Assembly (NCBI RefSeq): GCF_907163105.1
Contig: NZ_OU015321.1
Coordinates: forward strand, 1,674,001 to 1,738,000
Source: Cloacibacterium caeni
Lineage (GTDB): Bacteria; Bacteroidota; Bacteroidia; Flavobacteriales; Weeksellaceae
Direction of reading: 5' to 3'
Length of the DNA: 64,000 nt
Shown here: piece after piece, positions 17,369 to 26,502 of the stretch
Numbering within the stretch: the stretch's first letter is position 1
Layout of the letters: the number at the start of each line of letters is the position of its first letter
Translations under genes and position numbers: made by a program
Notes under the pieces: model-generated
What the model saw: the letters and a program-made list of their open reading frames with translations, nothing else
Database searches by the model: none
What the model was told of the DNA's origin: nothing

Positions 17369-19165
17369 ATGAAGATTAAAACTTTACTAATTGTAGGACT
17401 ACTATTTTCTGTAGCAAATATCTTTGCTCAAATTCCTACTGGTTACTATGATGGAACAGCTGGTCTATCAGGTTCAGCTCTTAAAACTAAATTAAGCTCT
17501 ATTATTTCTAGTGGTCACCAAACCAAATCATATGATGCTTTAGATGATGAATATCCAAATTCAGATAAAGATAGTTATTATGAAAAAGATGGTACTGTTT
17601 TAGATATTTATTCTGAAAACCCTACTGAAACTGACCCTTATGTTTACCAATTTGGTGTAAAAAAGTGTGGAAATTACAAAATAGAAGGAGATTGCTATAA
17701 TAAAGAACATATCTTTCCTCAAGGTTATTTTAACAAAGCATCACCTATGGTATCTGACATACACCATATTGTACCAACAGATGGAAAAGTAAACGGAATG
17801 AGAAGTAATTTTCCCTTCGGAAATGTAGGAAGTTCTGTTTCTTATACTTCTAAAAATGGTTCTAAATTAGGTACAAGCAATTCTGTAAACTATAGTGGAA
17901 AAGTTTTTGAACCAATAAATGAATTTAAAGGAGATGTTGCAAGAATGATATTTTATTTCGCTACAAGATATGAAGCAAAATTAAAAGATTTTGATGCAAA
18001 TGATATATTAACTAATACTTCATTTCCTGGAATACAGTCTTGGGAATTAGAAGTTCTTAAACAATGGCACACACAAGATCCTGTATCTCAAAGAGAAATT
18101 GATAGAAATAATGCTGCATACACATACCAAGGAAACAGAAACCCTTTTATTGACCATCAAGAATATGTAGCACAAATTTGGGGAACAACAACTCCAGATA
18201 CAGAAAATCCTTCTACACCAACTAACCTAATAGTTACAGGAAGCACCTCTAGTACAATATCTTTATCTTGGACCGCTTCTACAGATAACATTATGGTAGC
18301 TACTTATGACATATATTTAGACGGAACGCTTAAAACTTCATCAGCCACTAATAGTGCAACCGTGACTGGTCTTAATCCGTCTACAACATATACATTTTAT
18401 ATAAAAGCCAAAGACGCTGCAGGAAACATATCTAGTCAAAGCAATACTGTTACAGGAACCACCACAGAAAATACTGGCGGCGGCGGAAATAACAATAATA
18501 CCACTTGTGGCACAGAAAATTTCGAGGGAATTAGCGGAACTCCTAATACTTATGAAACCATAAATTGGACCAGCACTGGAATCACATGGACAGCAACGGA
18601 TTCTATATCCGACCAAACAATTAATAATAAAGCAATTACGGTAAGAAATGGCAAATTAAGTTCTTCACCTATTTCAGGAGGAATCGGAAATTTAACTGTA
18701 ACGACACAACTTAAATTCTCTGGAACAAATGGAAGTTTTAAATTATTTATTAATGGTGTTGAAAAAGGAACAATCCCATACTCAGACACTGTAACTACCA
18801 CTACCATTTCAAACATCAATGTTTCGGGGAATGTAACGATTAGCATACAAAATAATAGCACAACCTCTAACAGAGTGGCTTTTGATGATTTAAGTTGGAC
18901 TTGCTATAACGATTTAGCTACCTCAGAAATAAAATCTAACAAATTCAGCATTTATCCGAATCCTGTTAAGAATAACACACTTTTCGTTAACGGAAAAAAC
19001 ATTGAAAAAATTAATAGACTAGAAATTTATAATATGAATGGAATTTTAGTTCAAGTGGCAGAAAAACCCTTTTTGAATAAAAATTACTTAGTTCTTAAAA
19101 ATTTACCTAAAGGAATGTATTTACTAAAATTTGACAATAACTCTTTCAAATTTTTAGTAGAATAA
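17369..19165 (+). CDS. Secreted endonuclease I with fibronectin III domain and T9SS sorting domain
   Basis: A 598-residue extracellular nuclease. Signal peptide 1-20 (cleavage after NIFAQ); endonuclease I/NucM domain about 25-270, with the His-metal motif NKEHIFPQGYF, DIHHIVPTDGKVN and RSNFPFG; a fibronectin type III domain (about 282-366); a beta-rich domain with the ENFEGI start (about 385-510); and a C-terminal T9SS type A sorting domain (FSIYPNPVKN to FKFLVE). It should degrade DNA outside the cell, for nutrients or biofilm turnover. Confidence 0.9.
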   Translation: MKIKTLLIVGLLFSVANIFAQIPTGYYDGTAGLSGSALKTKLSSIISSGHQTKSYDALDDEYPNSDKDSYYEKDGTVLDIYSENPTETDPYVYQFGVKKCGNYKIEGDCYNKEHIFPQGYFNKASPMVSDIHHIVPTDGKVNGMRSNFPFGNVGSSVSYTSKNGSKLGTSNSVNYSGKVFEPINEFKGDVARMIFYFATRYEAKLKDFDANDILTNTSFPGIQSWELEVLKQWHTQDPVSQREIDRNNAAYTYQGNRNPFIDHQEYVAQIWGTTTPDTENPSTPTNLIVTGSTSSTISLSWTASTDNIMVATYDIYLDGTLKTSSATNSATVTGLNPSTTYTFYIKAKDAAGNISSQSNTVTGTTTENTGGGGNNNNTTCGTENFEGISGTPNTYETINWTSTGITWTATDSISDQTINNKAITVRNGKLSSSPISGGIGNLTVTTQLKFSGTNGSFKLFINGVEKGTIPYSDTVTTTTISNINVSGNVTISIQNNSTTSNRVAFDDLSWTCYNDLATSEIKSNKFSIYPNPVKNNTLFVNGKNIEKINRLEIYNMNGILVQVAEKPFLNKNYLVLKNLPKGMYLLKFDNNSFKFLVE

Positions 19166-19184
19166 ACTTGATACAAATCATTGC

Positions 19185-19212
19185 AAGGCTGGAAAAATTT
19201 CCAGCCTTTTTT
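19185..19212 (+). terminator. Rho-independent terminator
   Basis: Arms AAGGCTGGAAA and TTTCCAGCCTT followed by Ts. It separates the nuclease gene from aroE, whose promoter starts right after. Confidence 0.88.
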
Positions 19213-19214
19213 AT

Positions 19215-19222
19215 TACCTTTG
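19215..19222 (+). promoter_or_regulatory. -7 box of aroE
   Basis: TACCTTTG ends 4 bases before the aroE ATG and directly follows the terminator, implying a leaderless or nearly leaderless mRNA. Confidence 0.6.
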
Positions 19223-19226
19223 AATT

Positions 19227-19961
19227 ATGGAAAAATCAGTAAAATTAGGTTTGGTAGGAAGAAATATTTCCTACTCGTTTTCAAAAAAATATTTCGAACA
19301 GAAATTTCAAAAACTTTTCTTGAAAAACCATTCCTATGAAGTATTTGACATCGAAAATCTTCAGAATATTCCTGAAATTTTTCAGACCGAAAATCTTGTA
19401 GGACTTAATGTGACTATTCCATACAAAGAACAAATCATTCCTTATCTAGACGAACTGAGCGAAGAAGCCCAAGAAATAGGCGCCATCAACTGTATTTCCA
19501 TCAAAAACGGGAAAACAAAAGGGTTTAATACTGATGCATTTGGCTTTGAAAAAACACTTCTTCTGCACAAAAAACCACACCAAAAATCTGCCATTGTTTT
19601 AGGAAATGGCGGTGCTGCAAAAGCCATTCAATTTGTGTTAAAAAAGAATAATATTCCGTTTATTACCGTTTCTAGAACTACAGAAATCAATTATCAGAAT
19701 CTCACTGAAAATCAAGTTTTAGAAAACCTCATCATCATACAATGCACACCTGTAGGAACTTTTCCTAATGTAGAAGAAACGCTTCATTTCCCATTTGAAA
19801 ATATTACAGAAAATCATCTCGTTATCGATTTAATTTACAACCCTACTCTTTCTAAATTTCTAAAAAACGCTGCCGAAAAAGGTGCAAAAACCATTAACGG
19901 TTATTTCATGCTAGAACAACAAGCCGAAAAAGCTTGGGAAATTTGGAATGAAGAACTGTAA
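19227..19961 (+). CDS. aroE: Shikimate dehydrogenase
   Basis: A 244-residue enzyme reducing 3-dehydroshikimate with NADPH in aromatic amino acid synthesis. Shikimate-binding SYSFSKKYF and the catalytic Lys in NVTIPYKEQIIPYLDEL are present, with the Asp in NTDAFGF. The nucleotide-binding loop is VLGNGGAAKAIQF. The C-terminal motif is INGYFMLEQQAEKAWEIW. It is shorter than E. coli AroE (272), as usual for Flavobacteria. Confidence 0.93.
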   Translation: MEKSVKLGLVGRNISYSFSKKYFEQKFQKLFLKNHSYEVFDIENLQNIPEIFQTENLVGLNVTIPYKEQIIPYLDELSEEAQEIGAINCISIKNGKTKGFNTDAFGFEKTLLLHKKPHQKSAIVLGNGGAAKAIQFVLKKNNIPFITVSRTTEINYQNLTENQVLENLIIIQCTPVGTFPNVEETLHFPFENITENHLVIDLIYNPTLSKFLKNAAEKGAKTINGYFMLEQQAEKAWEIWNEEL

Positions 19962-20136
19962 ACACTTCTGAGCCATCAAAGATTTAGACTGATGTATTTT
20001 TTTAAAAGTGAGCACAATTATCGCTTTCAAAAAAATTGCATATTTCATAAAAAACCCTTAATTTAGTGCCGAAATGCGTTCAAACATTCAAAAAAAAGTG
20101 TTTGAAAAAGCATATTACTTTTAAAATTAATTTGCT

Positions 20137-21921
20137 ATGATTACAGATAACCCTAATTCTGAAGCTCAAGAGAACATTGTAAATCCAAACGAAGAAACTG
20201 CTAATCAATCTGTTGCTCCTCAAGAAAGCCATGATTCAGAAGTTCATGAAGAAGAAACTCATGATATGGTAGAACACCACGAACATGAAAAAATGACTTC
20301 GGGAGAATTAATGACTAAGTTAGAAGCACTGATTAATGCAGAAGATGCAGGAGCTAATCATAAAAAATTTAATGCAGTAAAAGAAATGCTTCTTCACAAA
20401 ATAAACCTAGAAAGTGAAGACCAAAAAGAAGCAGATGCACATTATGAACACCCTCTTCAATCAAAAGTTTCTGCACTGAGCAATATTTTCAAAGAAAAAT
20501 ATGATGTTTTCCACAGAAAACAAGAATCTGAGCAAAAAGACAATCTCGAAAAGAGAATCTCAATCATAGAAAAATTAAAAAATCTTTACACGCATTCTGA
20601 ACCAAACACCAATCTTTTCCGCGCCATCAGAGAAATTAAAGAAGAATGGAGCAACGCTGGACAAGTAGCAAAATCAGAATTCAAAAATCTTAACAATAAT
20701 TATTTCTACCATTTGAATAATTTCTATCAAATGTTAGACTTAAATAAAGAATACAGAGAGCAAGAATACGCTCATAATCTAGAAAAAAGACAGCATATTA
20801 TTGCCAGAGCCAAAGAATTACAAAACGAACCTGTAGTACAAAAAGCATTAAACGAATTACAGTTTTTGCACAAACTTTGGAAAGAAGAAGCAGAACCAGT
20901 TGCTGAAGAATTCCGTGATAAAACTTGGGAAGAATTCAAAGAAATTTCTAACAAAATCCACGAAAGAAAATCAGAATTATTAGCCGTAATAGAAGGTGAA
21001 CAACAAGCAAATCTTGAGAAGAAAAATCAAATCATCGAAACAATTAAAAAACTGACTTCTCCAGATAAAGCTCCGAATCATAATTATTGGCAAAACGCCA
21101 TCAACACAGTAGAAAGTCTAAGAGCAGACTTCTTAAAATTAGGAAGCGTTCCTAGAAAAATTTCTAACCAGAACTGGAACGAATTTAAACTAGCACTTAG
21201 AGCTTTCAATGCGAAGAAAAATGAATTCTACAAAGGCCTTAAAAACTCTCAGCATACCAATTTAGAGGAAAAACTGAAGCTTATACAAACCGCTCAGGAT
21301 AATATGAATTCTGAAGATTGGGAAATTGCAGTTCCATTGTTCAAAAAATTACAAGAAGACTGGAAAAAAATAGGTCACGTTCCTAGAAGTATGACCAATA
21401 AAGTTTGGGATGATTTCCGTGAAGCTTGCAACACGTTTTTCAACAATTACAGAACTAAAAACAATGCTGTAACAGACGACTGGAAAGAAAATTACAGACA
21501 AAAACGTGCGCTTTTAGATGAATTAAAAGAAATTGGCGACGAAGAAGGAAGCGTAGAAAAAATTGAAAACATTAAAACTGCTTGGAACAACATCGGAAAA
21601 GTACCAAGAGATAAAATGGCTATCAATACAGAGTTTAATAAAACGATGAGAGAGAAATTAAGACTGAACAAAATCAATGAATTTGATTTGAAAGAAGAAG
21701 GTCTTACTGAATCTCAATTAACTGATAAAGCTAGAAAAATCAAGAATCAAGTAGCTGATTTAGAAGCAGAAATTGTAAAATTAGAAAACAACTTAGGCTT
21801 CTTTGGCAAAGTATCTCGTGATAATCCTTTATTGAAAGATACTTTTGATAAAATTGATGACAAGAAAGCTCAGTTAGAAATGTTAAAACAAAGCCTTCAC
21901 CACATTATTTCTGGAGAATAA
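20137..21921 (+). CDS. DUF349 repeat protein
   Basis: A 594-residue, highly charged, almost all-helical cytoplasmic protein. After an acidic N-terminus rich in Glu and His (1-60) come about five DUF349 units of roughly 75-85 residues, each with a conserved Trp and the late 'VPR' motif in three of them (GSVPRK, GHVPRS, GKVPRD). The C-terminus is a coiled coil. The function is unknown. It overlaps closely with the next gene (1 base apart), so the two are probably co-transcribed. Confidence 0.82.
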   Translation: MITDNPNSEAQENIVNPNEETANQSVAPQESHDSEVHEEETHDMVEHHEHEKMTSGELMTKLEALINAEDAGANHKKFNAVKEMLLHKINLESEDQKEADAHYEHPLQSKVSALSNIFKEKYDVFHRKQESEQKDNLEKRISIIEKLKNLYTHSEPNTNLFRAIREIKEEWSNAGQVAKSEFKNLNNNYFYHLNNFYQMLDLNKEYREQEYAHNLEKRQHIIARAKELQNEPVVQKALNELQFLHKLWKEEAEPVAEEFRDKTWEEFKEISNKIHERKSELLAVIEGEQQANLEKKNQIIETIKKLTSPDKAPNHNYWQNAINTVESLRADFLKLGSVPRKISNQNWNEFKLALRAFNAKKNEFYKGLKNSQHTNLEEKLKLIQTAQDNMNSEDWEIAVPLFKKLQEDWKKIGHVPRSMTNKVWDDFREACNTFFNNYRTKNNAVTDDWKENYRQKRALLDELKEIGDEEGSVEKIENIKTAWNNIGKVPRDKMAINTEFNKTMREKLRLNKINEFDLKEEGLTESQLTDKARKIKNQVADLEAEIVKLENNLGFFGKVSRDNPLLKDTFDKIDDKKAQLEMLKQSLHHIISGE

Positions 21922-21922
21922 G

Positions 21923-22525
21923 ATGATGCGTAAACTGTTTTCGATAGTTGTACTTTTACTATTTTCGGGGATTTTTTATTCACAAAACACCGAAGACTTA
22001 ATTGGTGTGCCAGAACTTACCTTTAACGAAAGTAAATATGTATTGGCTTCTGCTCAGCAAAAATCTAAAGTCCAATTTGTACAAGAATACATTTTAGAAG
22101 ACGAAAGGATTGAAGATGCTTCAGCGGTAATTACCATTTATTTTTTCAATAAAAATATAGACGCTAAAGAAGCTACTTATCAAAAAACAGAAGAACTCGA
22201 CCGAAGAGCCGAAACTGACAAGTATTGCACTTACAATGTTACCGAAAACCCTAATGGAACCGAATTCGTAGTAGATTTTATCACCACCAATGTTCCAAAA
22301 GATAAAAAAGCGGAAGCACCAGAACAAGAATTTGCGGATTATAACATCTATAGATTTAGAAACACTCTATTAGGCGAAGAAAGCACTTTTATGATTATTG
22401 CCTACAAAGAAAAATCTACTGGCGATGCTAAAGGTTTTGAAAAATCAATCGGCAAAAAAAGAAATAAACTTTTAGAAGGAATCATCACCATGACCATTCC
22501 TTCTGTAACTCTAAAAACAAACTAA
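21923..22525 (+). CDS. Secreted hypothetical protein
   Basis: A 200-residue protein with a clear signal peptide (hydrophobic 5-17, cleavage after FYSQ). The mature part has alternating charged beta strands and helices with no catalytic motif I recognise. One Cys is present, in DKYCTYNV. It begins one base after the DUF349 stop, implying translational coupling. It is probably periplasmic; no lipobox or T9SS tail is seen. Confidence 0.65.
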   Translation: MMRKLFSIVVLLLFSGIFYSQNTEDLIGVPELTFNESKYVLASAQQKSKVQFVQEYILEDERIEDASAVITIYFFNKNIDAKEATYQKTEELDRRAETDKYCTYNVTENPNGTEFVVDFITTNVPKDKKAEAPEQEFADYNIYRFRNTLLGEESTFMIIAYKEKSTGDAKGFEKSIGKKRNKLLEGIITMTIPSVTLKTN

Positions 22526-22552
22526 TTCCGGAATTTCTTTCGGAATTTTTTT
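22524..22552 (+). terminator. Rho-independent terminator
   Basis: AATTCCG (22524-22530) pairs with CGGAATT (22541-22547), followed by a T run. It overlaps the stop codon of the secreted protein and ends about 10 bases before ribD. Confidence 0.7.
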
Positions 22553-22561
22553 TCAAATAAA

Positions 22562-23578
22562 ATGAATCACGAAATTTACATAAAACGCTGCATAGAACTT
22601 GCCAAAAAAGCTACTGGAAAAACATACCCAAATCCTTTAGTCGGCGCAGTAATTGTTCATAACGATGTCATCATTGGCGAAGGTTTTCACCAAAAAGCGG
22701 GTGAACCTCATGCAGAAATAAACGCCATCAATTCTGTACAAAATCCAGAACTTTTACCCGAGTCTACCATTTATGTTTCTCTAGAACCTTGTGCGCATTT
22801 CGGGAAAACACCGCCTTGTTCATTGAAATTAAAAGAAATTGGTTTTAAGAAAGTGGTGATTGGCGCAATGGACAGCCATGATAAAGTAAACGGAAAAGGC
22901 AAAAAAATCCTTATGGATGCAGGAATAGAAACCGTCTCGGGAATTTTGGAAGATGAATGTAGAGATTTAAACAAAAGATTTTTCACTTTCCATGAGAAAA
23001 AGCGTCCTTATTTGATTTTGAAATGGGCAGAAAGTAAAGACGGTTTTATCGACCAAGATTTCAAACCTACAAAAATATCTAATGAATTAGCTTCTCAATT
23101 TGTACATCAAATCAGAAGTGAGGAACATGCTATTTTGGTGGGAACTCAAACTGCATTGAATGACAATCCTAGTTTAACTACTCGATTAGTGGAAGGTAGA
23201 AATCCTGTGAGAATTTTGATTGATTTTGATTTAAAAGTTCCTAGAAATTTTAAAATTTATAATGATGAAGCGCCTACTTTGGTTTTCAATCAAGAAAAAG
23301 AGACAGAAGAAGAAAATGTAAAATTCATTAAAATTTCTAAAGAAAATTTCATGGAAGAATTGATGCAAAAACTTTACGAAAATCAGATTCAATCGGTTTT
23401 AGTAGAAGGAGGAAGCAGAACTTTACAAACTTTTATTGACCAAAATCTTTGGGATGAAATCATTATCATTAAAAACGAAAATCTCCTATTAGAAAATGGC
23501 ACAAAAGCTCCTAAATTTAATGGAAAATCGACTGAAGAAAAGACAATGAGAGATAATGTAGTTTCTTTTTTTTCATAA
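22562..23578 (+). CDS. ribD: Bifunctional riboflavin deaminase/reductase
   Basis: A 338-residue enzyme performing the deaminase and reductase steps of riboflavin synthesis. The N-terminal cytidine-deaminase-like domain (1-145) has the zinc motif GEPHAEINAI and EPCAHFGKTPPC. The C-terminal reductase domain (about 148-338) has LKWAESKDGFID, the cofactor segment AILVGTQTALNDNPSLTTR and LVEGGSRTLQTF. No FMN riboswitch is visible upstream. Confidence 0.93.
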   Translation: MNHEIYIKRCIELAKKATGKTYPNPLVGAVIVHNDVIIGEGFHQKAGEPHAEINAINSVQNPELLPESTIYVSLEPCAHFGKTPPCSLKLKEIGFKKVVIGAMDSHDKVNGKGKKILMDAGIETVSGILEDECRDLNKRFFTFHEKKRPYLILKWAESKDGFIDQDFKPTKISNELASQFVHQIRSEEHAILVGTQTALNDNPSLTTRLVEGRNPVRILIDFDLKVPRNFKIYNDEAPTLVFNQEKETEEENVKFIKISKENFMEELMQKLYENQIQSVLVEGGSRTLQTFIDQNLWDEIIIIKNENLLLENGTKAPKFNGKSTEEKTMRDNVVSFFS

Positions 23579-23729
23579 TTTAATATTGAGAAAAAACTAT
23601 TAATTACCTATTTCAACAACTGTATTGTTAATCTCTTTACAAGCTCTAATAGAAACGGAATCTACACTAATATTTCAAAATTAATAATAGAATTAACATT
23701 ATTTTTAAAAAACTTTAATAAAAATGAGT

Positions 23730-23737
23730 TATTTTTG
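23730..23737 (+). promoter_or_regulatory. -7 box of the tail-collar gene
   Basis: TATTTTTG lies 26 bases before the ATG at 23764, at the end of a 185-base AT-rich gap in which nothing else is recognised. Confidence 0.5.
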
Positions 23738-23763
23738 TTGAGTAACCAAAAACTTTTTTACAC

Positions 23764-24348
23764 ATGAAAAAAATTCTATTATTTTTTGTATTTGTATTTT
23801 TCAGCAGTACAACTACCGCAAAAGCACAAATGGAGCCCTATATCGGGCAAATTACCATTTTCCCTTACAACTTTGAACCTAGAGGTTGGGCTTTATGCGA
23901 TGGAAGACTATTACCCATCGCTCAGAACACTGCATTATTTTCACTTTTAGGTACAACCTATGGTGGTGATGGAAGAACTACTTTTGCTTTACCAGATTTA
24001 AGAGGAAGAATAGTAGTAGGAATTGGTAATGGACCTGGTTTAACCCCTAAAACTTTAGGAGAAATGGGTGGTACAGAAACAAATACGTTATTAATTTCTA
24101 ATCTACCTCCTCACAATCATGCCATTAAAGCTGTTACTTCTGAAGGAAATCAAAGTTCGCCAACCAACAATCTTCCTGCAGATACTAAAACATTAGACAA
24201 AGAATATTCTAGTGCTACCGCAAACACTACAATGAACCCAACAATGGTAGGTAACACAGGAAACGGCACTCCTGTAAATAATATGCAACCTTATCTATCA
24301 ATAGGCTATTACATTGCTTTAGAAGGCATTTATCCATCAAGAAATTAA
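23764..24348 (+). CDS. Secreted phage tail-collar domain protein (microcystin-dependent-protein-like)
   Basis: A 194-residue protein with a signal peptide (1-22, cleavage near AKAQ). The tail-collar fold follows: PYIGQITIFPYNFEPRGWALCDG, LFSLLGTTYGGDGRTTFALPDLRGR, LPPHNHAIKA and the C-terminal MQPYLSIGYYIALEG. Members without phage genes are common in Bacteroidetes, often in tandem with cell-surface proteins. The function is unknown. It sits 6 bases before a T9SS-exported protein, so both may be extracellular and act together. Confidence 0.82.
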   Translation: MKKILLFFVFVFFSSTTTAKAQMEPYIGQITIFPYNFEPRGWALCDGRLLPIAQNTALFSLLGTTYGGDGRTTFALPDLRGRIVVGIGNGPGLTPKTLGEMGGTETNTLLISNLPPHNHAIKAVTSEGNQSSPTNNLPADTKTLDKEYSSATANTTMNPTMVGNTGNGTPVNNMQPYLSIGYYIALEGIYPSRN

Positions 24349-24354
24349 TTGAGT

Positions 24355-25023
24355 ATGAAAAAGTTATTATTTTTACTTTTTTTTACATCGTTAGCTTATT
24401 CACAAACGATAACATTTTCGGGTTGTACTAACTTATTTGAAACCCAAACTTATGTTTTCAATAAAATAAGCACTGATGTTTACGGGCGAAACGTTTACCA
24501 AACCACTCCAATAGATGGTGCACAGGAATGTGGCGGGTTAGGAACTTGCGAATTCCAAATTTCTTGGAACAACAATGATAACAGATGGGAATTTTTAGCG
24601 GATACTGGAAATGGAGATTTTATTAATCCATATCTCATTTATCATAATACTTCTGCTTCTATACCCAATCCACCAAATTTAACATTAGGAGTTTGGACAG
24701 AAAACACCGCTGTTACAGAAGGAAATTGTGGAGGGAATCTCACTTCAGGAAACGGAACACTTACCGGAGCAGTACAAAGCACCAATCTGAGCATAGAAGA
24801 ATTATCAAAAAATAAACTTTTACTGACTTCTAATCCGGTAAAAAATTCTCTTGATATTCTTTCTCCTCTTAATCAAGATGCTGAGTTATTTGATTCTCAA
24901 GGAAAATTAGTTAAAAAGTTTAACCTTAAAAAAGGACAAAACAACTTTGATGTTTCTAATCTTAACACCGGAATTTATTTACTAAAAACCAACTCAGAAA
25001 CATTAAAATTGATTAAAAACTAA
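24355..25023 (+). CDS. Hypothetical T9SS-exported protein
   Basis: A 222-residue protein with a signal peptide (1-16, cleavage after AYSQ), a unique Cys-containing N-terminal domain (about 18-145, with FSGCTNLF, AQECGGLGTCEF and EGNCGGNL) and a C-terminal T9SS sorting domain (TSNPVKNSLDIL to SETLKLIKN). I do not recognise the N-terminal domain. The ATG at 24355 is preferred over a TTG at 24349 because it begins the signal peptide directly. It is co-transcribed with the tail-collar gene. Confidence 0.75.
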   Translation: MKKLLFLLFFTSLAYSQTITFSGCTNLFETQTYVFNKISTDVYGRNVYQTTPIDGAQECGGLGTCEFQISWNNNDNRWEFLADTGNGDFINPYLIYHNTSASIPNPPNLTLGVWTENTAVTEGNCGGNLTSGNGTLTGAVQSTNLSIEELSKNKLLLTSNPVKNSLDILSPLNQDAELFDSQGKLVKKFNLKKGQNNFDVSNLNTGIYLLKTNSETLKLIKN

Positions 25024-25044
25024 AATTAAATTTTATAAAACAAA

Positions 25045-25073
25045 AAACATCTCATACTTTTGAGGTGTTTTTT
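25045..25073 (+). terminator. Terminator overlapping a promoter
   Basis: AAACATCTCA (25045-25054) and TGAGGTGTTT (25061-25070) with one G-U pair, followed by Ts. The loop holds the -7 box of the next gene. Confidence 0.7.
25055..25062 (+). promoter_or_regulatory. -7 box of the YigZ-family gene
   Basis: TACTTTTG lies in the loop of the terminator hairpin, 12 bases before the ATG at 25075. It excludes the TTG at 25060 as the start. Confidence 0.55.
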
Positions 25074-25074
25074 T

Positions 25075-25680
25075 ATGCAATACAATTACACCACCATAAA
25101 ATCTGAAGTTCGAGATATTTTGCTCAAAGAAAAAGGGAGCAAATTTATCGGCTTTGCATTTCCTGTCAATAACGAAAAGGAACTCAAAACTGCTCTGGAT
25201 AATTTGAAAGAAGAACATCCAAAAGCTACACATCATTGTTATGCTTTCAGAATAGGAATTAATGGTGAAAATTACCGCGCAAATGATGACGGAGAACCTT
25301 CAGGAAGTGCTGGTTTACCTATTTACAATCAACTTCTCGCTCACAATCTCACCAATGTTTTAGTGGTAATCATTCGTTATTATGGTGGAACCAAATTAGG
25401 CGTTTCTGGTTTAGTAAAAACATATAAAGAAAGCACCAAATATACTTTGGAACACGCAGAAATTATCACCAAAGAATTAGAAACCGAACTAGAAATTCAA
25501 TTCAAATTTTCTCAACAAAACATCATTTTTTCTCTTCTCAATAAATTTGATGCAAAAGTCATGAATTTCGATGCACAAGAAGATTGTATGATAACAGCAA
25601 GGCTCAATTTGTCCGAAAAAGAAAAAATCTCGGAACTTTTGTCCGAGATTCAATATGTAAATTTTAAATTTTTAGAATAA
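25075..25680 (+). CDS. YigZ family protein (IMPACT / UPF0029)
   Basis: A 201-residue protein of the YigZ/IMPACT family. The conserved core is KGSKFIGFAFPV, HHCYAFRIG, NDDGEPSGSAGLPIYNQL and VVIIRYYGGTKLGVSGLVKTY, followed by a small C-terminal ferredoxin-like domain. The family is linked to translation or RNA binding, but the biochemical role is unclear. It converges with the zinc peptidase gene two bases away. Confidence 0.87.
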   Translation: MQYNYTTIKSEVRDILLKEKGSKFIGFAFPVNNEKELKTALDNLKEEHPKATHHCYAFRIGINGENYRANDDGEPSGSAGLPIYNQLLAHNLTNVLVVIIRYYGGTKLGVSGLVKTYKESTKYTLEHAEIITKELETELEIQFKFSQQNIIFSLLNKFDAKVMNFDAQEDCMITARLNLSEKEKISELLSEIQYVNFKFLE

Positions 25681-25682
25681 GA

Positions 25683-26393
25683 TTACTCTCTTCTTCCTCC
25701 GAAAAGCATTGACGCCCAATAAAGCAATTGTGCTAATGAACCTAGCGCTGCTACTACATAAGTTCTCGCCGCCCATTTTAGAGAATCTTCAGCCGCAGCA
25801 TGCTCTTCTCTACCTAAAGTTCCAGAATTTTCTAACCAAGCTAGCGCTCTTTTACTCGCATCGTACTCTACTGGTAAAGTGATGAACGCAAAAAGTGTAG
25901 TTACTGCAAAAAGTAAAACACCAATCGCCAAAACTGTAGTATTTCCTTGTGGATTCTGAATACTTCTAGAAGCAATCATTACAGAAATCCCTGCAAAAAT
26001 CACAAACTGAGAAAGCGTAGAACTAATATTTACCAACGGAACCAATTTAGACCGAAGTTGTAACATAGAGTAACCAACTGCATGTTGTACAGCGTGACCA
26101 CATTCATGAGCGGCAACCGCTGCTGCAGCTGCATTTCTCTGCATGTAAACTCCTTCAGAAAGATTTACTGTTTTATTTACTGGATTATAATGATCCGTTA
26201 ATTGACCAGGAACCGAAATCACTTGAACATCATGAATTCCATTATCTCGAAGCATTTTTTCGGCAATTTCTTTCCCAGACATTCCATTTCTGAGATGGAC
26301 TTTGGAATAATGTTGAAATTTCGACTTCAATCTAGCCGAAACCAACCAACTCACGAGCATTAGCGCTCCTAAAATTAAATAATAACCTGTCAT
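25683..26393 (-). CDS. Neutral zinc metallopeptidase, membrane-bound (YugP-like)
   Basis: A 236-residue inner-membrane protein of the Zn_peptidase_2 family. It has an N-terminal TM segment (MTGYYLILGALMLVSWLVSA), the zinc motif AAHECGHAVQHA near residue 105-116, and three further TM segments in the second half. The start at MTGYYL is preferred because the 24 codons upstream lack family similarity and overlap the divergent gene's promoter. The substrate is unknown. Confidence 0.85.
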   Translation of the reverse strand: MTGYYLILGALMLVSWLVSARLKSKFQHYSKVHLRNGMSGKEIAEKMLRDNGIHDVQVISVPGQLTDHYNPVNKTVNLSEGVYMQRNAAAAAVAAHECGHAVQHAVGYSMLQLRSKLVPLVNISSTLSQFVIFAGISVMIASRSIQNPQGNTTVLAIGVLLFAVTTLFAFITLPVEYDASKRALAWLENSGTLGREEHAAAEDSLKWAARTYVVAALGSLAQLLYWASMLFGGRRE

Positions 26394-26451
26394 ATTTTTA
26401 TTTTCTTTTTTATATTTATTTACCCTTTTTGAAGTAAAAACTGTGCCAAAC

Positions 26452-26482
26452 TTGGGCATTGTCATCTTTTACGCTATCTTTG
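26452..26482 (+). promoter_or_regulatory. Promoter TTG-N20-TATCTTTG
   Basis: TTG at 26452-26454 and TATCTTTG at 26475-26482, 20 bases before the ATG at 26503. It shows that the longer reading from 26443 is not the real start. Confidence 0.7.
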
Positions 26483-26502
26483 TTTTTCTAATTTTTATCA
26501 AC

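Noticed and set aside
23764-25023. A prophage or tailocin indicated by the tail-collar protein
   Set aside because: It has a Sec signal peptide, and no other phage structural, lysis or integrase genes are nearby.
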